Source: Arcobacter sp. LC1
Lineage (GTDB): Bacteria; Campylobacterota; Campylobacteria; Campylobacterales; Arcobacteraceae
Reading direction: 5' to 3'
Length of the DNA stretch: 64,000 nucleotides
NCBI GenBank assembly: GCA_021378565.1
Contig: JAACJU010000005.1
Span: 1 to 64,000 of the forward strand
Part shown: piece after piece, positions 44,662 to 55,102 of the stretch
Layout of the letters: each line of letters opens with the position of its first letter
How positions within the stretch are numbered: the first letter of the stretch is position 1
Notes under the pieces: generated by a model
Seen by the model: the letters and a program-made list of their open reading frames with translations, nothing else
What the model was told of the DNA's origin: nothing
The model's database searches: none
Program-made: the position numbers and the translations under genes

Positions 44662-45960
44662 TTAAATCCTTAATTGATAAGTAATATCTCCAGCACCAAG
44701 CCCTAGAATGATACCTTTTGAATATGTTTTTATAATTTTGTTATTTTTTTGTATCGATATTGATTTTTCTTTAGTGACTAAACTATCAGCAAAGCAAGGC
44801 TCATAAATCTTAAATTCTTCTTCAAAATCTATATCTATCTTTTTCTCTCCAGTGCTCCAAACGGGTAAAATAATAAGCTCATCACAGCCTTTGAAACATT
44901 TTTTAAAATGCTCAAGATTGTCCTTTAATCTTGAATATTTGTGTGGTTGCCAAATAATTATTATTTTATCAATATTTTTAAGTTTGGCGTATAAATTTGT
45001 CGATTTTATCGTAGCTTCTATTTCTGTTGGATGGTGAGCGTAATCATCAATAATCACAAAATCATCAAATTTTTGTACCAAATCAAAGCGTTTTTTTATA
45101 CCTTTGTAAGAGCTTAGATTTTTTTTAATACTGACTAAATCCATCTCATTTAAAGATGCTAAAATTGCCAAAGATGCATCTATTGCGATATGTTGCCCAA
45201 ATCCCCAAACCTCAAATTCTCCTAAACCTTTTAGGATAAAGCTTGTAAAAGGCTCATTTTCTTTCAAAGTATAAGAAATATTTGTTATGTCTTTACTAGG
45301 ATAGAGCTTGATGCCTTTTACATCTAAGTTAGAAATAAAGTCATCTTCAGCATTTAAAACTTTGATTTTTGCCATAGAAATAAATTGCTCGTAAGCATGA
45401 TAAAATCTTTTTAAATCGTGATTATAGTATTCCATATGCTCAGGTTCACAGTTTGTGATTAAGGCACAATATGGATTGCTTAACAAAAAACTCCCATCAC
45501 TTTCATCTGCTTCAAAAGCTAATAATTCATCAACATAACGAAAATTTGAATTAAAATCTTTTGAAATTGCACCTATTAATGCTGAGCTATTTAGGATTGA
45601 AGCTAGAATTGCTGTTGTCGTACTTTTGCCGTGTGCCCCGCAAACACTATAAACTTTTTTATCCCCTAGGATAAATGGCAAGGCTTCTTTTCTTGAATAA
45701 GTTTTTATATTTTTTTCACAAGCTTGAACGAGTTCTTCATTTGTAGCTTTAATTGCAGCTGAGTAGATTATAAAATCAAAATCATCTTTTATATTAGATT
45801 TATTATGTGGACAGTTTATTTTTATGCCTTGAGCTTCAAGCGATTTTGTTATAGGAGTAGTTTTTATATCTGAGCCACTTACTTCATGCCCACTATGTTG
45901 CAAACATCTTGCAAGAGCTGAAACACCAATCCCACCTATGCCTATAAGATATATTTTCAT
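44662..45960 (-). CDS. murC: UDP-N-acetylmuramate--L-alanine ligase
   Basis: Adds the first amino acid of the peptidoglycan stem peptide. The N-terminal Rossmann motif GIGGIGVSALA is at residues 7-17, the ATP loop GAHGKSTTTA near 108-117, and the substrate motif DDYAHHPTEI near 303. 432 aa is typical. The start overlaps the aminotransferase gene by 4 bp (ATGA), so the two are translationally coupled. This gene order (aminotransferase then murC) also occurs in Helicobacter. Confidence 0.95.
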   Translation of the reverse strand: MKIYLIGIGGIGVSALARCLQHSGHEVSGSDIKTTPITKSLEAQGIKINCPHNKSNIKDDFDFIIYSAAIKATNEELVQACEKNIKTYSRKEALPFILGDKKVYSVCGAHGKSTTTAILASILNSSALIGAISKDFNSNFRYVDELLAFEADESDGSFLLSNPYCALITNCEPEHMEYYNHDLKRFYHAYEQFISMAKIKVLNAEDDFISNLDVKGIKLYPSKDITNISYTLKENEPFTSFILKGLGEFEVWGFGQHIAIDASLAILASLNEMDLVSIKKNLSSYKGIKKRFDLVQKFDDFVIIDDYAHHPTEIEATIKSTNLYAKLKNIDKIIIIWQPHKYSRLKDNLEHFKKCFKGCDELIILPVWSTGEKKIDIDFEEEFKIYEPCFADSLVTKEKSISIQKNNKIIKTYSKGIILGLGAGDITYQLRI

Positions 45961-47123
45961 TCTTTTTTACCTTTACCTTTACCCTTGTCTTCACTCTTAA
46001 AAGAATCTAAAAAATCTTTTAATCTCAAAAGGGTTTCTTTTGTTTTTTCTGGATTTTCGACAAGTGCAATTCGCACATAACCTTCTCCCTTGCCAAGTCT
46101 ACCTAAAAATCTTCCAGCTAAAACTTTGATGGCTTTTTGCTCAAATAAAGCTTTGCAAAAACTTAAATCATCACCAACTTCAAGCCAAAGATAAAAGCTA
46201 GAATTTGGGATTTTGATATTTAAAATTTCTTTTGCTAGAGCGAAATTCTTTTTATAAATTTCCCTAAAATATTTATTTGCTTCCAAATCATTCCAAGCAC
46301 TAGCACTAGCGTGTTGTAAAGGCACAGGAGAAGCGCAACCTGTATAAGTTCTGTATTTTGCGTAAGAGCTTAAAATATCTGCGTCACCTGCGATTAATCC
46401 ACTTCTTAAGCCTGGTGCTGAGCTTCTTTTTGAGATGGAATTTACCACTAAAATATTTTTAAAGTTTGAATTTCCTATATTTTTACTAGCTTGAAGCAAA
46501 GATGGAGGTTTTGCGTCAAAATAAATATCGCTGTAGCATTCATCATTTAAAAGCACGAAATCATATTTCAAAGCGTCTTTTGCCCAATTTTCAAGCTCTT
46601 CTAAGCTCAGCTCTTTGCCCGTTGGATTGTTTGGAAAATTTAAAATAACCAAGTGGCACGCTTGCATTTCTTCTTTACTAAGCTTTGGAGTAAAGTTATT
46701 TTTTTTATCTAAATCTATATAAAATACTTTTGCTCTAGATGCAATAGCCGCACCTTCATATATTTGATAAAAAGGATTTGTAAAAGCCATGCAAGGATTT
46801 TGTTTTGAAAAAAGTAAAAATTGCGGAAAGTTAAAAAGTACTTCTCTAGTGCCAAAAGAGCTAAGTAATTGATTTTTATCTAGTGATATATCAAAACGAT
46901 TTTTTATAAAATTTAACATACTTTTAAGTAAAAAATCTTCACCTGAAGTTTTTGGATATTTGTTTAGAGTGCTTGCAAATTCGCAAAGTTTTTTTTGAAT
47001 AAACTCTGGAGTTTGAAATTGTGGTTCTCCAATAGTTAGATTGCTTAAAGTATAATCTTCGCTTGGCTTTGAGTCTTTTAAAAAATCGTTAAGTTTTTCA
47101 AAGGGGTATTTTTCAAAATCCAT
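45957..47123 (-). CDS. Class I/II aminotransferase, probably succinyldiaminopimelate transaminase
   Basis: PLP enzyme of the AspC/DapC group. The PLP lysine motif is SISKRSSAPGLRSGLIAGD near residue 237, preceded by LNFPNNPTGKELSLEEL and NDECYSDIYFD. The position just upstream of murC fits diaminopimelate synthesis for peptidoglycan, which supports a DapC-type role by inference. The last ten residues are a Lys/Gly-rich tail. 388 aa. An AAGGAAAAA ribosome site precedes the ATG. Confidence 0.85.
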   Translation of the reverse strand: MDFEKYPFEKLNDFLKDSKPSEDYTLSNLTIGEPQFQTPEFIQKKLCEFASTLNKYPKTSGEDFLLKSMLNFIKNRFDISLDKNQLLSSFGTREVLFNFPQFLLFSKQNPCMAFTNPFYQIYEGAAIASRAKVFYIDLDKKNNFTPKLSKEEMQACHLVILNFPNNPTGKELSLEELENWAKDALKYDFVLLNDECYSDIYFDAKPPSLLQASKNIGNSNFKNILVVNSISKRSSAPGLRSGLIAGDADILSSYAKYRTYTGCASPVPLQHASASAWNDLEANKYFREIYKKNFALAKEILNIKIPNSSFYLWLEVGDDLSFCKALFEQKAIKVLAGRFLGRLGKGEGYVRIALVENPEKTKETLLRLKDFLDSFKSEDKGKGKGKKE

Positions 47124-47152
47124 TTTTTTCCTTTTTCTTTGTTTCTTTTTTC

Positions 47153-48583
47153 TTAATCTTCTACAACGGGTATAAAGATTTGATTAATACCCTTTAAGTC
47201 AAAGCTTAAAATATCTTGATTAGTATAAAAAAATCTAGGCAAGAAACGCTTTTTAAACATTTGTTTCTTAAGAGGCAAAATCTGTAAGATATTTCCTTGT
47301 TTCTTTAGCTCTTTTATAGGATTTTTATCCCCTTTGATTGTTTCTAAACTTTGATTGAATATTTTAGCTAAATTTATAAAATGTTCCAAGGTTTTTTGAC
47401 TAACATAATCTTTATCAAAAGGTTTATAATCGCAAATTTTAATTTTTAATTTTATTTGTGAAGAAATATCAAAAATCATAGGAGAAATTTGTTCATAAGA
47501 TTTCTCATCATTTACTAGAACAAAAGAAGATTTTGAAGCGCTAATATGCCTAGATATTTTCATGATTGGAATTTTGAGATTTAGAATTCTTTGAAGTTTA
47601 TTTTTGTATTTTTTTAGAATATTTTGCTCTAAAATTATCAAGCCAATATTAAAAAGATTTGTATCTGCTTTGATATTTTTTTCAAAGCCTAGATTTGCAT
47701 AGTCTATTTGTAAGCTAGAATTTTCTATAGTTTGTATTTTATTTTTTAGTTTATTTAATAATATTGGATTTGAAGGTCTTGTGATTTTTATTAGTAATTT
47801 TTTATTTTTTAGTCTTAGGTGTAAGATTTTTGCATTTTCAAGACTCTCTATCGCTTGCTTTGCATTTATCACATATAAGTCTAAATAAAGATAAATATTT
47901 TCTCCAAAGGGCATAGGAAATTGCCCACTTGTTTTTTTGATGGCTTTGTAAACTTGCATCAAAACTTGAGGTTGTCCTATTATCAAAATAATATCATTTG
48001 GTTTTATGATTAGATTTAATCTTGTATTTATTAATTGTCCATTTCGATACAAGCCAAATATTTTCCAATTTTTTTGCTCGATTGAGCCTATATATCTATA
48101 AGCGTAAGAGCTACCAAAAGGAATACTAAGCTCCATTATCTCACCTTGTCTAAGCCCAATATTTTGAGCAGTTACTGGAGTATTTGGAAGTTTTTCAAGC
48201 ATTCCATTTGCCAAAGCTTCTAGAGCGTCATATCTAGTAATATGACTATCATTTTTAAAATCTATGCCCCAAAAATCATAAATGCAAAGATTTAGATTTA
48301 AGTGTTTCGTTCTGATATTTTTAACAACATCTTTGGTTTCATCTTGATTGTCAAGCACAATTAGCCCAAAATTATGAATATTTTTATCTAGCACTAGATT
48401 TAGCTTAGATTGCGAACTAGGGTCAAAATGATAAAAAGTGAAATGCTCAGGTCTGCTTTGCGGTAAAATTTGCTCATTTAGATAAACAATATCGTAAGTA
48501 TTTTCGTTTGTATCTGGTTCTAAGATTCTTTGTAAGATTTTTTTTGCGATTGGTCCATCTAGGATAAGTAAAACTTTTTTCAT
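47153..48583 (-). CDS. TrkA-C/RCK-like domain protein of the COG3400 type
   Basis: 476 aa. The N-terminus MKKVLLILDGPIAKKILQRI is a Rossmann-like start, and residues 145-215 (GEIMELSIPFGSS to NDIILIIGQPQVL) fit a TrkA-C domain, which senses ligands in potassium-transport regulators. The rest contains further alpha/beta segments (about 245-400). Similar proteins are conserved in epsilonproteobacteria, but no defined role is known to me. It ends 29 bp before the aminotransferase gene and diverges from tgt. Confidence 0.75.
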   Translation of the reverse strand: MKKVLLILDGPIAKKILQRILEPDTNENTYDIVYLNEQILPQSRPEHFTFYHFDPSSQSKLNLVLDKNIHNFGLIVLDNQDETKDVVKNIRTKHLNLNLCIYDFWGIDFKNDSHITRYDALEALANGMLEKLPNTPVTAQNIGLRQGEIMELSIPFGSSYAYRYIGSIEQKNWKIFGLYRNGQLINTRLNLIIKPNDIILIIGQPQVLMQVYKAIKKTSGQFPMPFGENIYLYLDLYVINAKQAIESLENAKILHLRLKNKKLLIKITRPSNPILLNKLKNKIQTIENSSLQIDYANLGFEKNIKADTNLFNIGLIILEQNILKKYKNKLQRILNLKIPIMKISRHISASKSSFVLVNDEKSYEQISPMIFDISSQIKLKIKICDYKPFDKDYVSQKTLEHFINLAKIFNQSLETIKGDKNPIKELKKQGNILQILPLKKQMFKKRFLPRFFYTNQDILSFDLKGINQIFIPVVED

Positions 48584-48633
48584 TTTGGCATTATATCTTT
48601 TTTGTATTAAAGCGTAGCATAATAAGGATTTGA

Positions 48634-48639
48634 TATAAT
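48634..48639 (+). promoter_or_regulatory. tgt -10 box
   Basis: TATAAT at 48634-48639, 23 bases before the ATG at 48663, with AAAGGA as the ribosome site between. Confidence 0.6.
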
Positions 48640-48650
48640 TTGCCTTTTAA

Positions 48651-49787
<1,137 letters not shown>

Positions 49788-49940
49788 AAAAGGAGGGAGA
49801 GTTGAGTCAAAAAAAATTCTAAAAATAAGCTTCAAAATTTCTTATTAAACTAATTTATATTTTTTAATAAATACTATATTTTTAAATTTATGATAAAAAG
49901 TCACTTAATATTTTAAATATTAAAAAAATAAGGAAAACAA

Positions 49941-50348
49941 ATGAAAGTAACAATTAAAAAAATAGTAAGCGGTTTAGTTTTGGTAGGTATTTTAGGGTTT
50001 AGTGCTTGTAGCCCAAGTGCTAATGATTATACGAACAAACAGTTATTGACAATTTTGAATAAAAGTCAATCATTAAAAACGGAGTTAATACAAGCATATA
50101 AATCTAAAAATACAGAACAAATAAAAAGTACAACTTTGGCGATGGAAAAAATGCGAATTAAAATAGAACCATACTATAAAAGTGCAAAAAAAGCATACTT
50201 AGATAATGTAAGTAAAATTTATGCAAATCTTAGCAACGAGAGCAAAGAAAAAGAATTAAATAAATTAGATAAAGAATTAAATAGAAAAAGATATTTAAGT
50301 TTAGGCATTTTAGACAACCTAAAAAAAGCTAGGGAAAATATAAAATAA
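49941..50348 (+). CDS. Small predicted lipoprotein
   Basis: 135 aa. A lipoprotein signal peptide ends in GFSAC at residues 19-23, with Cys23 as the lipidated residue. The mature part is almost all helix, rich in Lys, Glu and Asn, with heptad-like Leu spacing (KQLLTILNKSQSLKTELIQ, LNKLDKELNRKRYLSLGIL), so it may form a helical bundle or coiled coil. No family was recognised. AAGGAAAA precedes the ATG and a perfect hairpin terminator follows at 50354-50382. Confidence 0.8.
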   Translation: MKVTIKKIVSGLVLVGILGFSACSPSANDYTNKQLLTILNKSQSLKTELIQAYKSKNTEQIKSTTLAMEKMRIKIEPYYKSAKKAYLDNVSKIYANLSNESKEKELNKLDKELNRKRYLSLGILDNLKKARENIK

Positions 50349-50353
50349 TACAA

Positions 50354-50382
50354 TTTTTAAGCTAGAAAACCTAGCTTAAAAA
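50354..50382. terminator. Terminator after the lipoprotein gene
   Basis: TTTTTAAGCTAG (50354-50365) pairs perfectly with CTAGCTTAAAAA (50371-50382), five-base loop. Confidence 0.8.
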
Positions 50383-50384
50383 TA

Positions 50385-50517
50385 TTAGTCTAAAAAATCT
50401 TCTCTTGCTTCAATCAAGGCTTTTATGCCAAGTCTTGATTCTTCCCAAGTTCTTGTTTTTAATCCACAATCTGGATTTATCCAAAATTGCTCTTTTGGAA
50501 TCACTCTTAAAGCTCGT
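50385..50517 (-). pseudogene. metE C-terminal relic
   Basis: On the reverse strand the last 43 codons or so of cobalamin-independent methionine synthase remain. The frame reads [20 protein letters not shown], then [18 protein letters not shown] and a TAA at 50387-50385. [11 protein letters not shown] is the MetE C-terminal zinc-site signature, including its Cys ligand. The reading begins almost exactly at the bioD stop codon (50522) and no other part of metE is present, so a rearrangement or deletion has fused bioD to the end of a former metE. Confidence 0.85.
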
Positions 50518-50521
50518 TATT

Positions 50522-51121
50522 TTAAATAAATTTTAAGTCATCAAAATATTTTTTATAAAAAGGCAAAGTTAGTTCGCAAAATTCTTCTTTGTTATTGTGC
50601 AGATTAATATACCATTCAAAGCTAAGTTTTGCTTTTTTAAGCATTTCAAGGGACAATAAAGTATCATTTATACAGCCAAGTTTTGCTGGAGTTATTAGTT
50701 TTATCGGAGCTTGTAAATCTTTGGCAAGGTCAATCATAAAATAATCAAGTGTAAGAGGCACCATAAGCCCACCTGCACCCTCAATAATCAAAATATCACA
50801 AAACTTTAATAAAAAATCTTTTTTTTCTTTAATAAAATCAATGCTAAGTTTGGTATCACCTTTGGATACAAAAGGACTAGCTGGGAGCTTAAATTGGTAA
50901 GGTACGACATCGGCAATGCTAGCTTTAAAATCAGGGTTTAGCTTTTTGCAAAGCTCAAGCATCTTTCCGCCATCTAGGGGCACTTCGATTACACCTGTTT
51001 CTATGGGTTTAAAATATCCTACTTTATACCCAAGTTTGGTATATTTTTCTAAAAAATGTGCGCTTGCATAGGTTTTTCCTACATCAGTATTTGTAGCGCT
51101 AATAAAAAAAGTTTTTTTCAT
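50522..51121 (-). CDS. bioD: Dethiobiotin synthetase
   Basis: Makes the ureido ring of dethiobiotin from diaminopelargonic acid, CO2 and ATP. The P-loop is ATNTDVGKTY at residues 9-18, with the catalytic Lys in YFKPIETG and the switch region IIEGAGGLMVPL. 199 aa is within the family range (200-230), slightly short. No other biotin gene is adjacent. Its stop codon is followed within five bases by the metE relic, so its 3' end marks a rearrangement junction. Confidence 0.93.
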   Translation of the reverse strand: MKKTFFISATNTDVGKTYASAHFLEKYTKLGYKVGYFKPIETGVIEVPLDGGKMLELCKKLNPDFKASIADVVPYQFKLPASPFVSKGDTKLSIDFIKEKKDFLLKFCDILIIEGAGGLMVPLTLDYFMIDLAKDLQAPIKLITPAKLGCINDTLLSLEMLKKAKLSFEWYINLHNNKEEFCELTLPFYKKYFDDLKFI

Positions 51122-51221
51122 CTTCTTACCTTTGTTAAGTAATCGTGTTAAGTTTAGTCAATTATACAAAATTATTCAAGGATTTTGCAAGAAATTTTTC
51201 TTATAAAAAATATTTTTTTGG

Positions 51222-51227
51222 TATAAT
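51222..51227 (+). promoter_or_regulatory. clpS -10 box
   Basis: TATAAT preceded by a T-rich run, 36 bases before the clpS start. Confidence 0.6.
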
Positions 51228-51263
51228 TTACTTTAGGTTTAAAAATACACAAAAGGCTAGTAA

Positions 51264-51563
51264 TTGGCAAGTGAAGTAGAAGAGCAAACAAAAACTAAAG
51301 ATGAGTTAGAATATCCAAAAAAATATAAGGTAATTTTGTTAAACGATAATTATTCTACTATGGAATTTGTTATCGATATTTTAATCAAAATTTTTAGAAA
51401 AAGCATAAAAGAAGCAGAAGAGATTATGTTAAATATTCATAATATTGGGCAAGAAGTTTGCGGGATTTATACATATGAAATAGCACTTACTAAGATAAAT
51501 CAAGTAAAAATTTTAGGCAAAGAGCAGGGCTATCCGCTAAAAGCCATAACAGAAGAAGAGTAA
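51264..51563 (+). CDS. clpS: ATP-dependent Clp protease adaptor ClpS
   Basis: Adaptor that binds N-degron substrates (N-terminal Leu, Phe, Tyr, Trp) and hands them to ClpA. The substrate-binding region YKVILLNDNYSTMEFVIDIL is at about residues 22-41, with the conserved Asn-Asp. The C-terminus has GICGxYTxEIA-like sequence (VCGIYTYEIALTK). 99 aa. The start is TTG. clpA begins 4 bp later, so they are co-transcribed. Confidence 0.95.
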   Translation: MASEVEEQTKTKDELEYPKKYKVILLNDNYSTMEFVIDILIKIFRKSIKEAEEIMLNIHNIGQEVCGIYTYEIALTKINQVKILGKEQGYPLKAITEEE

Positions 51564-51566
51564 AAA

Positions 51567-53762
51567 ATGATAAGTAGAGATTTAAGAAACGTTTTTGCAC
51601 AAGCACTAAATTATGCAAAAACTTCAAAACACGAATATTTAACGATTGAGCATATTTTTTTGATGCTTTTAAGTAATAATAGTATTTTAAAAATTCTAAA
51701 AACATTTGATGCAAATATTGCTTTTATCCATAAAAATACAAAAATATACATAGATGAAAATACGCCAATATTGCCTAAAGAGATAAGTGAAGAACCTCTG
51801 GAGAGCGTAGGGCTTGCTTACATCATAGAATATATGGTTGCTCATATTTCAAATATTGGCAAAAATGATGCCCAAGTTGAGGATATGTTGGCCGCTATTT
51901 TGCAAGAAGATAAAACTTTTGCAAGCTATATTCTAAAATCTCAAGGTATTGACAAGGTAGATATTTTAGAAGAAATTTCTTTTAATGACAATCAAAAAAA
52001 AGAAAAAGTAAGTAATAAAAAAAGTATTTTAAAAGAAAATAGCCTTGAGTTGGTGGCTTTGGCTAAGCAAGGGAATATTGACCCTATTATAAATAGAGAT
52101 AAAGAGATTTTAAGAATAAGTGAGATTTTGCTTAGAAGAAAGAAAAATAATCCTATTTTAGTGGGTGAACCTGGAGTTGGAAAAACAGCTTTAGTTGAGG
52201 GTTTAGCCTTAAAAATAGCGCAAAAAGATGTGCCTAAAACTTTGCAAAATGCCAAGATTTATTCGCTAAATATGTCTTCTTTGATAGCTGGAACTAAATA
52301 TAGAGGTGATTTTGAAAAGAAAATAAAAGCATTTTTAGATGAGCTTTTAAAAGTAGAGGACGCTATTTTATTTATTGATGAAATTCATACCATAGTTGGT
52401 GCAGGAAGTGTGAGTGGTGGTTCAATGGACGCATCAAACATCTTAAAGCCAATGCTAGCTTCTGGTAAACTTCGTTGTATTGGCGCTACTACTTTTGCAG
52501 AATTTAGAAATGATTTTTCAAAAGATAAGGCACTTTTTAGAAGGTTTTGTAAGATAGATATTAGTGAGCCTAGCATTAGTGATACTGTTTTGATTTTAGA
52601 AGGGCTTAAGTCTAAGTATGAAGATTTTCATAAGGTAAAATACCAAGAAGGGGCTTTGCAAAGTGCTAGTGAGCTTGGAAAAAAATATATTCAAGATAGA
52701 TTTTTGCCTGATTGTGCTATCGATATTTTAGATGAGGCAGGGGCTAAGAAACGAATACAAAATACCAAAATAAAAAAGCCTAAAATAGAAGTGAGTGTTA
52801 AAGATATAGAACAAACTTTGGCTTTTATGGTGGGGATTCCTGTAAAAACAGCTAGTAAAAGTGATATTTCAATGCTAAAAAATCTTGAAATGAACCTAAA
52901 GAAAAAAATCTTTTCTCAAGAAGATGCAATTTCGCACATTACACAAGCTATTAAAATAAGCAAAGCTGGGCTAAATGATGATGCTAAACCTATCGCTTCA
53001 TTTCTTTTTACTGGTCCAACTGGCGTGGGGAAAAGTGAGTTAGCTAAGGTTTTAAGCGAAGAACTTGCTATTCATTTTGAGCGTTTTGATATGAGTGAAT
53101 ATATGGAACCACATTCTCTGAGTAGATTAATAGGTGCACCTGCTGGGTATATAGGTTTTGAAAATGGTGGGCTTTTGACTGAGGCTATAAGAAAACATCC
53201 GCATTGTGTACTTTTGCTTGATGAGGTAGAAAAGGCGCACCAAGATTTGATGAATATTTTACTTCAAGTTATGGAAAATGCAAGTTTGACTGATAACAAT
53301 GGTGCTAAGGCTGATTTTAAAAATGTTATTTTGATAATGACTTCAAATCTTGGCACAAAAGAAGCTAATGTTATGGGATTTAACAAAGATGAGAGCTTAA
53401 AAGAGCAAAAAGCTATCGAAGCATTTTTTGCCCCTGAATTTAGAAATAGGCTTGATGGGATTATTGATTTTAAGACTTTGGATTTAAATACGATTATAAA
53501 AATCGTGCAAAAAAATATAAATGACTTGGAATTTAAATTAAAAGATAAAAATATAAGTATTAAGATTGATAATAAGGCTAAAAAATATTTAGCAAAAAAA
53601 GGCTTTGATAAAAAAATGGGTGCAAGACCTTTGCTTAGACTGATTGATACTGAGATTAAAAAAGAGCTAACTGACGAGATTTTATTTGGTAAGCTAAAAA
53701 GTGGCGGAGAAGTAAAAATCACTTATAAAGATGGGCTTGTTTTTGAGTATTTAAGCATTTAG
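51567..53762 (+). CDS. clpA: ATP-dependent Clp protease ATP-binding subunit ClpA
   Basis: Two-ring AAA+ unfoldase that feeds ClpP. An N-domain (1-145) is followed by D1 with Walker A GEPGVGKTAL (about 202-211) and the Walker B LFIDEIHT. D2 has Walker A GPTGVGKSEL (about 484-493) and LLLDEVEKAH. The C-terminal D2-small domain ends near 731. There is no long middle coiled coil, so it is ClpA rather than ClpB or ClpC. It runs with clpS; clpP is at 3133. A terminator at 53810-53835 follows. Confidence 0.95.
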   Translation: MISRDLRNVFAQALNYAKTSKHEYLTIEHIFLMLLSNNSILKILKTFDANIAFIHKNTKIYIDENTPILPKEISEEPLESVGLAYIIEYMVAHISNIGKNDAQVEDMLAAILQEDKTFASYILKSQGIDKVDILEEISFNDNQKKEKVSNKKSILKENSLELVALAKQGNIDPIINRDKEILRISEILLRRKKNNPILVGEPGVGKTALVEGLALKIAQKDVPKTLQNAKIYSLNMSSLIAGTKYRGDFEKKIKAFLDELLKVEDAILFIDEIHTIVGAGSVSGGSMDASNILKPMLASGKLRCIGATTFAEFRNDFSKDKALFRRFCKIDISEPSISDTVLILEGLKSKYEDFHKVKYQEGALQSASELGKKYIQDRFLPDCAIDILDEAGAKKRIQNTKIKKPKIEVSVKDIEQTLAFMVGIPVKTASKSDISMLKNLEMNLKKKIFSQEDAISHITQAIKISKAGLNDDAKPIASFLFTGPTGVGKSELAKVLSEELAIHFERFDMSEYMEPHSLSRLIGAPAGYIGFENGGLLTEAIRKHPHCVLLLDEVEKAHQDLMNILLQVMENASLTDNNGAKADFKNVILIMTSNLGTKEANVMGFNKDESLKEQKAIEAFFAPEFRNRLDGIIDFKTLDLNTIIKIVQKNINDLEFKLKDKNISIKIDNKAKKYLAKKGFDKKMGARPLLRLIDTEIKKELTDEILFGKLKSGGEVKITYKDGLVFEYLSI

Positions 53763-53809
53763 AATTTTTTTGGTTTGTGTTCAATTTTGTAATAAAAAAT
53801 AGTTCTGGC

Positions 53810-53835
53810 ATTATGCTTACGGCTTAAAGCATAAT
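53810..53835. terminator. Bidirectional terminator between clpA and the phosphatase gene
   Basis: ATTATGCTT (53810-53818) pairs with AAGCATAAT (53827-53835), followed by a T-rich run in the clpA direction. It overlaps the last codons of the reverse gene. Confidence 0.65.
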
Positions 53836-54413
53836 TCTTTTTGATTTTTGTAAGTATTTAAAATATATCTGTTTGAAGTATTTAAGGTGTTTAAATATTT
53901 CAAAATCTCTAATTTTGTTAAATCTAAATAAAATCCTTCTAGAAAACCTAGAAGTTCTTCTTTCTTGAAATGATTTTTTTGGAGTAAATTTGCAAAAAAA
54001 GTATTTATAATAATATCATGAGAAATGCATAAAGCATTTTTATTTTTATTTTTTAAAAAAAATTTGCAAAATTTGCCACTTGCTTGATTTATTTCACAAA
54101 ATCCAAGTAAAGTCTTATTTTCTAAATGTTTGGAAATAATATCTTCTAGAATAAATGGTGGAGTGAAGATTTTTTTTACTTTTTCACTATCGCAGATATA
54201 AATACTTGGTTCACCTAGAAGCTTTGTTTTAGAAATCACAATATCTACATATGATTTAGCTATTTGCTGAGCAGTTTGCAAACATCTCTGCATAGGGCTA
54301 GAAAAAATATAGTTAAGGTTCATTTTTGAAATTTTTAGGCTTTTGCCATATTCAAACGCATTTTTTAACCCTTCTTCACTCATTTTTTCGGCATGTCTTA
54401 TAGCATATATCAT
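53817..54413 (-). CDS. Histidine phosphatase superfamily protein
   Basis: 198 aa with the phosphoglycerate-mutase-like fold. The catalytic motif is IRHAEK at residues 4-9 (RHA in place of RHG), with the second Arg in SSPMQRCLQTAQQIA and the second His in LCISHDIIINTFF. It lacks the extra features of true phosphoglycerate mutases and is more like broad phosphatases (SixA/CobC-like). It is the last gene of a five-gene coupled operon; its start overlaps the repeat-protein gene by 4 bp. The substrate may be a sugar phosphate from the pathway, but that is inference. Confidence 0.85.
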   Translation of the reverse strand: MIYAIRHAEKMSEEGLKNAFEYGKSLKISKMNLNYIFSSPMQRCLQTAQQIAKSYVDIVISKTKLLGEPSIYICDSEKVKKIFTPPFILEDIISKHLENKTLLGFCEINQASGKFCKFFLKNKNKNALCISHDIIINTFFANLLQKNHFKKEELLGFLEGFYLDLTKLEILKYLNTLNTSNRYILNTYKNQKELCFKP

Positions 54414-55102
54414 ATTTTTCTTACTGAAAAATCATCTTCGCTTAGGATTATATCATTAGATGATAAATCTTTACCAAGAGCTAGGCCATTATAAAATGGT
54501 TCTAATCGTAAAAATTTTTGTTTATAAACAGCTATTGCTTTTTTGTCTATATGAAAATATCCATCTTTATCTTTAGCAAGAGCAAAACCTTTATGAAAGA
54601 CATCTACGAAATCAAAAGTTTTGACATAAAGTGCCTCACCATTTTCTCTTATATGCTGATATTTTTTATTTTCTAAAATTGCAACAGCAAGACAGTATTT
54701 AAAATCTCCTACATATTTAAAATTTTGCTTATAGATTCGCTTGCCTAGAGTATTTATATGAAAATAGTTATTTTTTATATCTTTAGCTACACATTTACCT
54801 TCTTGAAAATTACCAAGCCAAGCAAATCTAGCCTTATAGGCATCTTCACCTTGTTCATTTATGTGAAAAAAACCTTCGTCATCTTGAACACTTGCTAGTC
54901 CTTCATAAAATCCAAAAGTTTTTTTAAATTTTCTATTAAATAAGGTTTTTCCCTCTTTGTTTATAAAAAAGGCACAGTTCTTATTTTTTACGCTTGCAAT
55001 ATTTTTATGAAAATTTGTAACTTTTTCAAACCTTATATCATAAAGTGGAATATTATTTTTTATATGGTGTGTTTCATCAAGAGATATAGTTATGCCTAAC
55101 AT
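54410..55102 (-). CDS. WG-like repeat protein
   Basis: 230 aa made of about six repeats of roughly 35 residues from residue 20 onward, with consensus Y-x-x-x-F-x-x-V-x-x-F-x-x-G-x-A-x-x-x-D-x-x-G-Y-F-H-I-x-x-x-G. Clear units are FYEGLASVQDDEGFFHINEQ, FQEGKCVAKDIKNNYFHINT and FHKGFALAKDKDGYFHIDKK. This resembles the WG repeat family, which is predicted to form a beta-rich scaffold. No signal peptide or membrane segment is seen, so it should be cytosolic. It follows the radical SAM gene with no gap and may be its partner or substrate carrier. Confidence 0.8.
   Translation of the reverse strand: MLGITISLDETHHIKNNIPLYDIRFEKVTNFHKNIASVKNKNCAFFINKEGKTLFNRKFKKTFGFYEGLASVQDDEGFFHINEQGEDAYKARFAWLGNFQEGKCVAKDIKNNYFHINTLGKRIYKQNFKYVGDFKYCLAVAILENKKYQHIRENGEALYVKTFDFVDVFHKGFALAKDKDGYFHIDKKAIAVYKQKFLRLEPFYNGLALGKDLSSNDIILSEDDFSVRKI

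Noticed and set aside
49788-49940. Possible small gene between tgt and the lipoprotein gene
   Set aside because: Only A/T-rich sequence with stops in all frames; it is likely just the lipoprotein promoter region.
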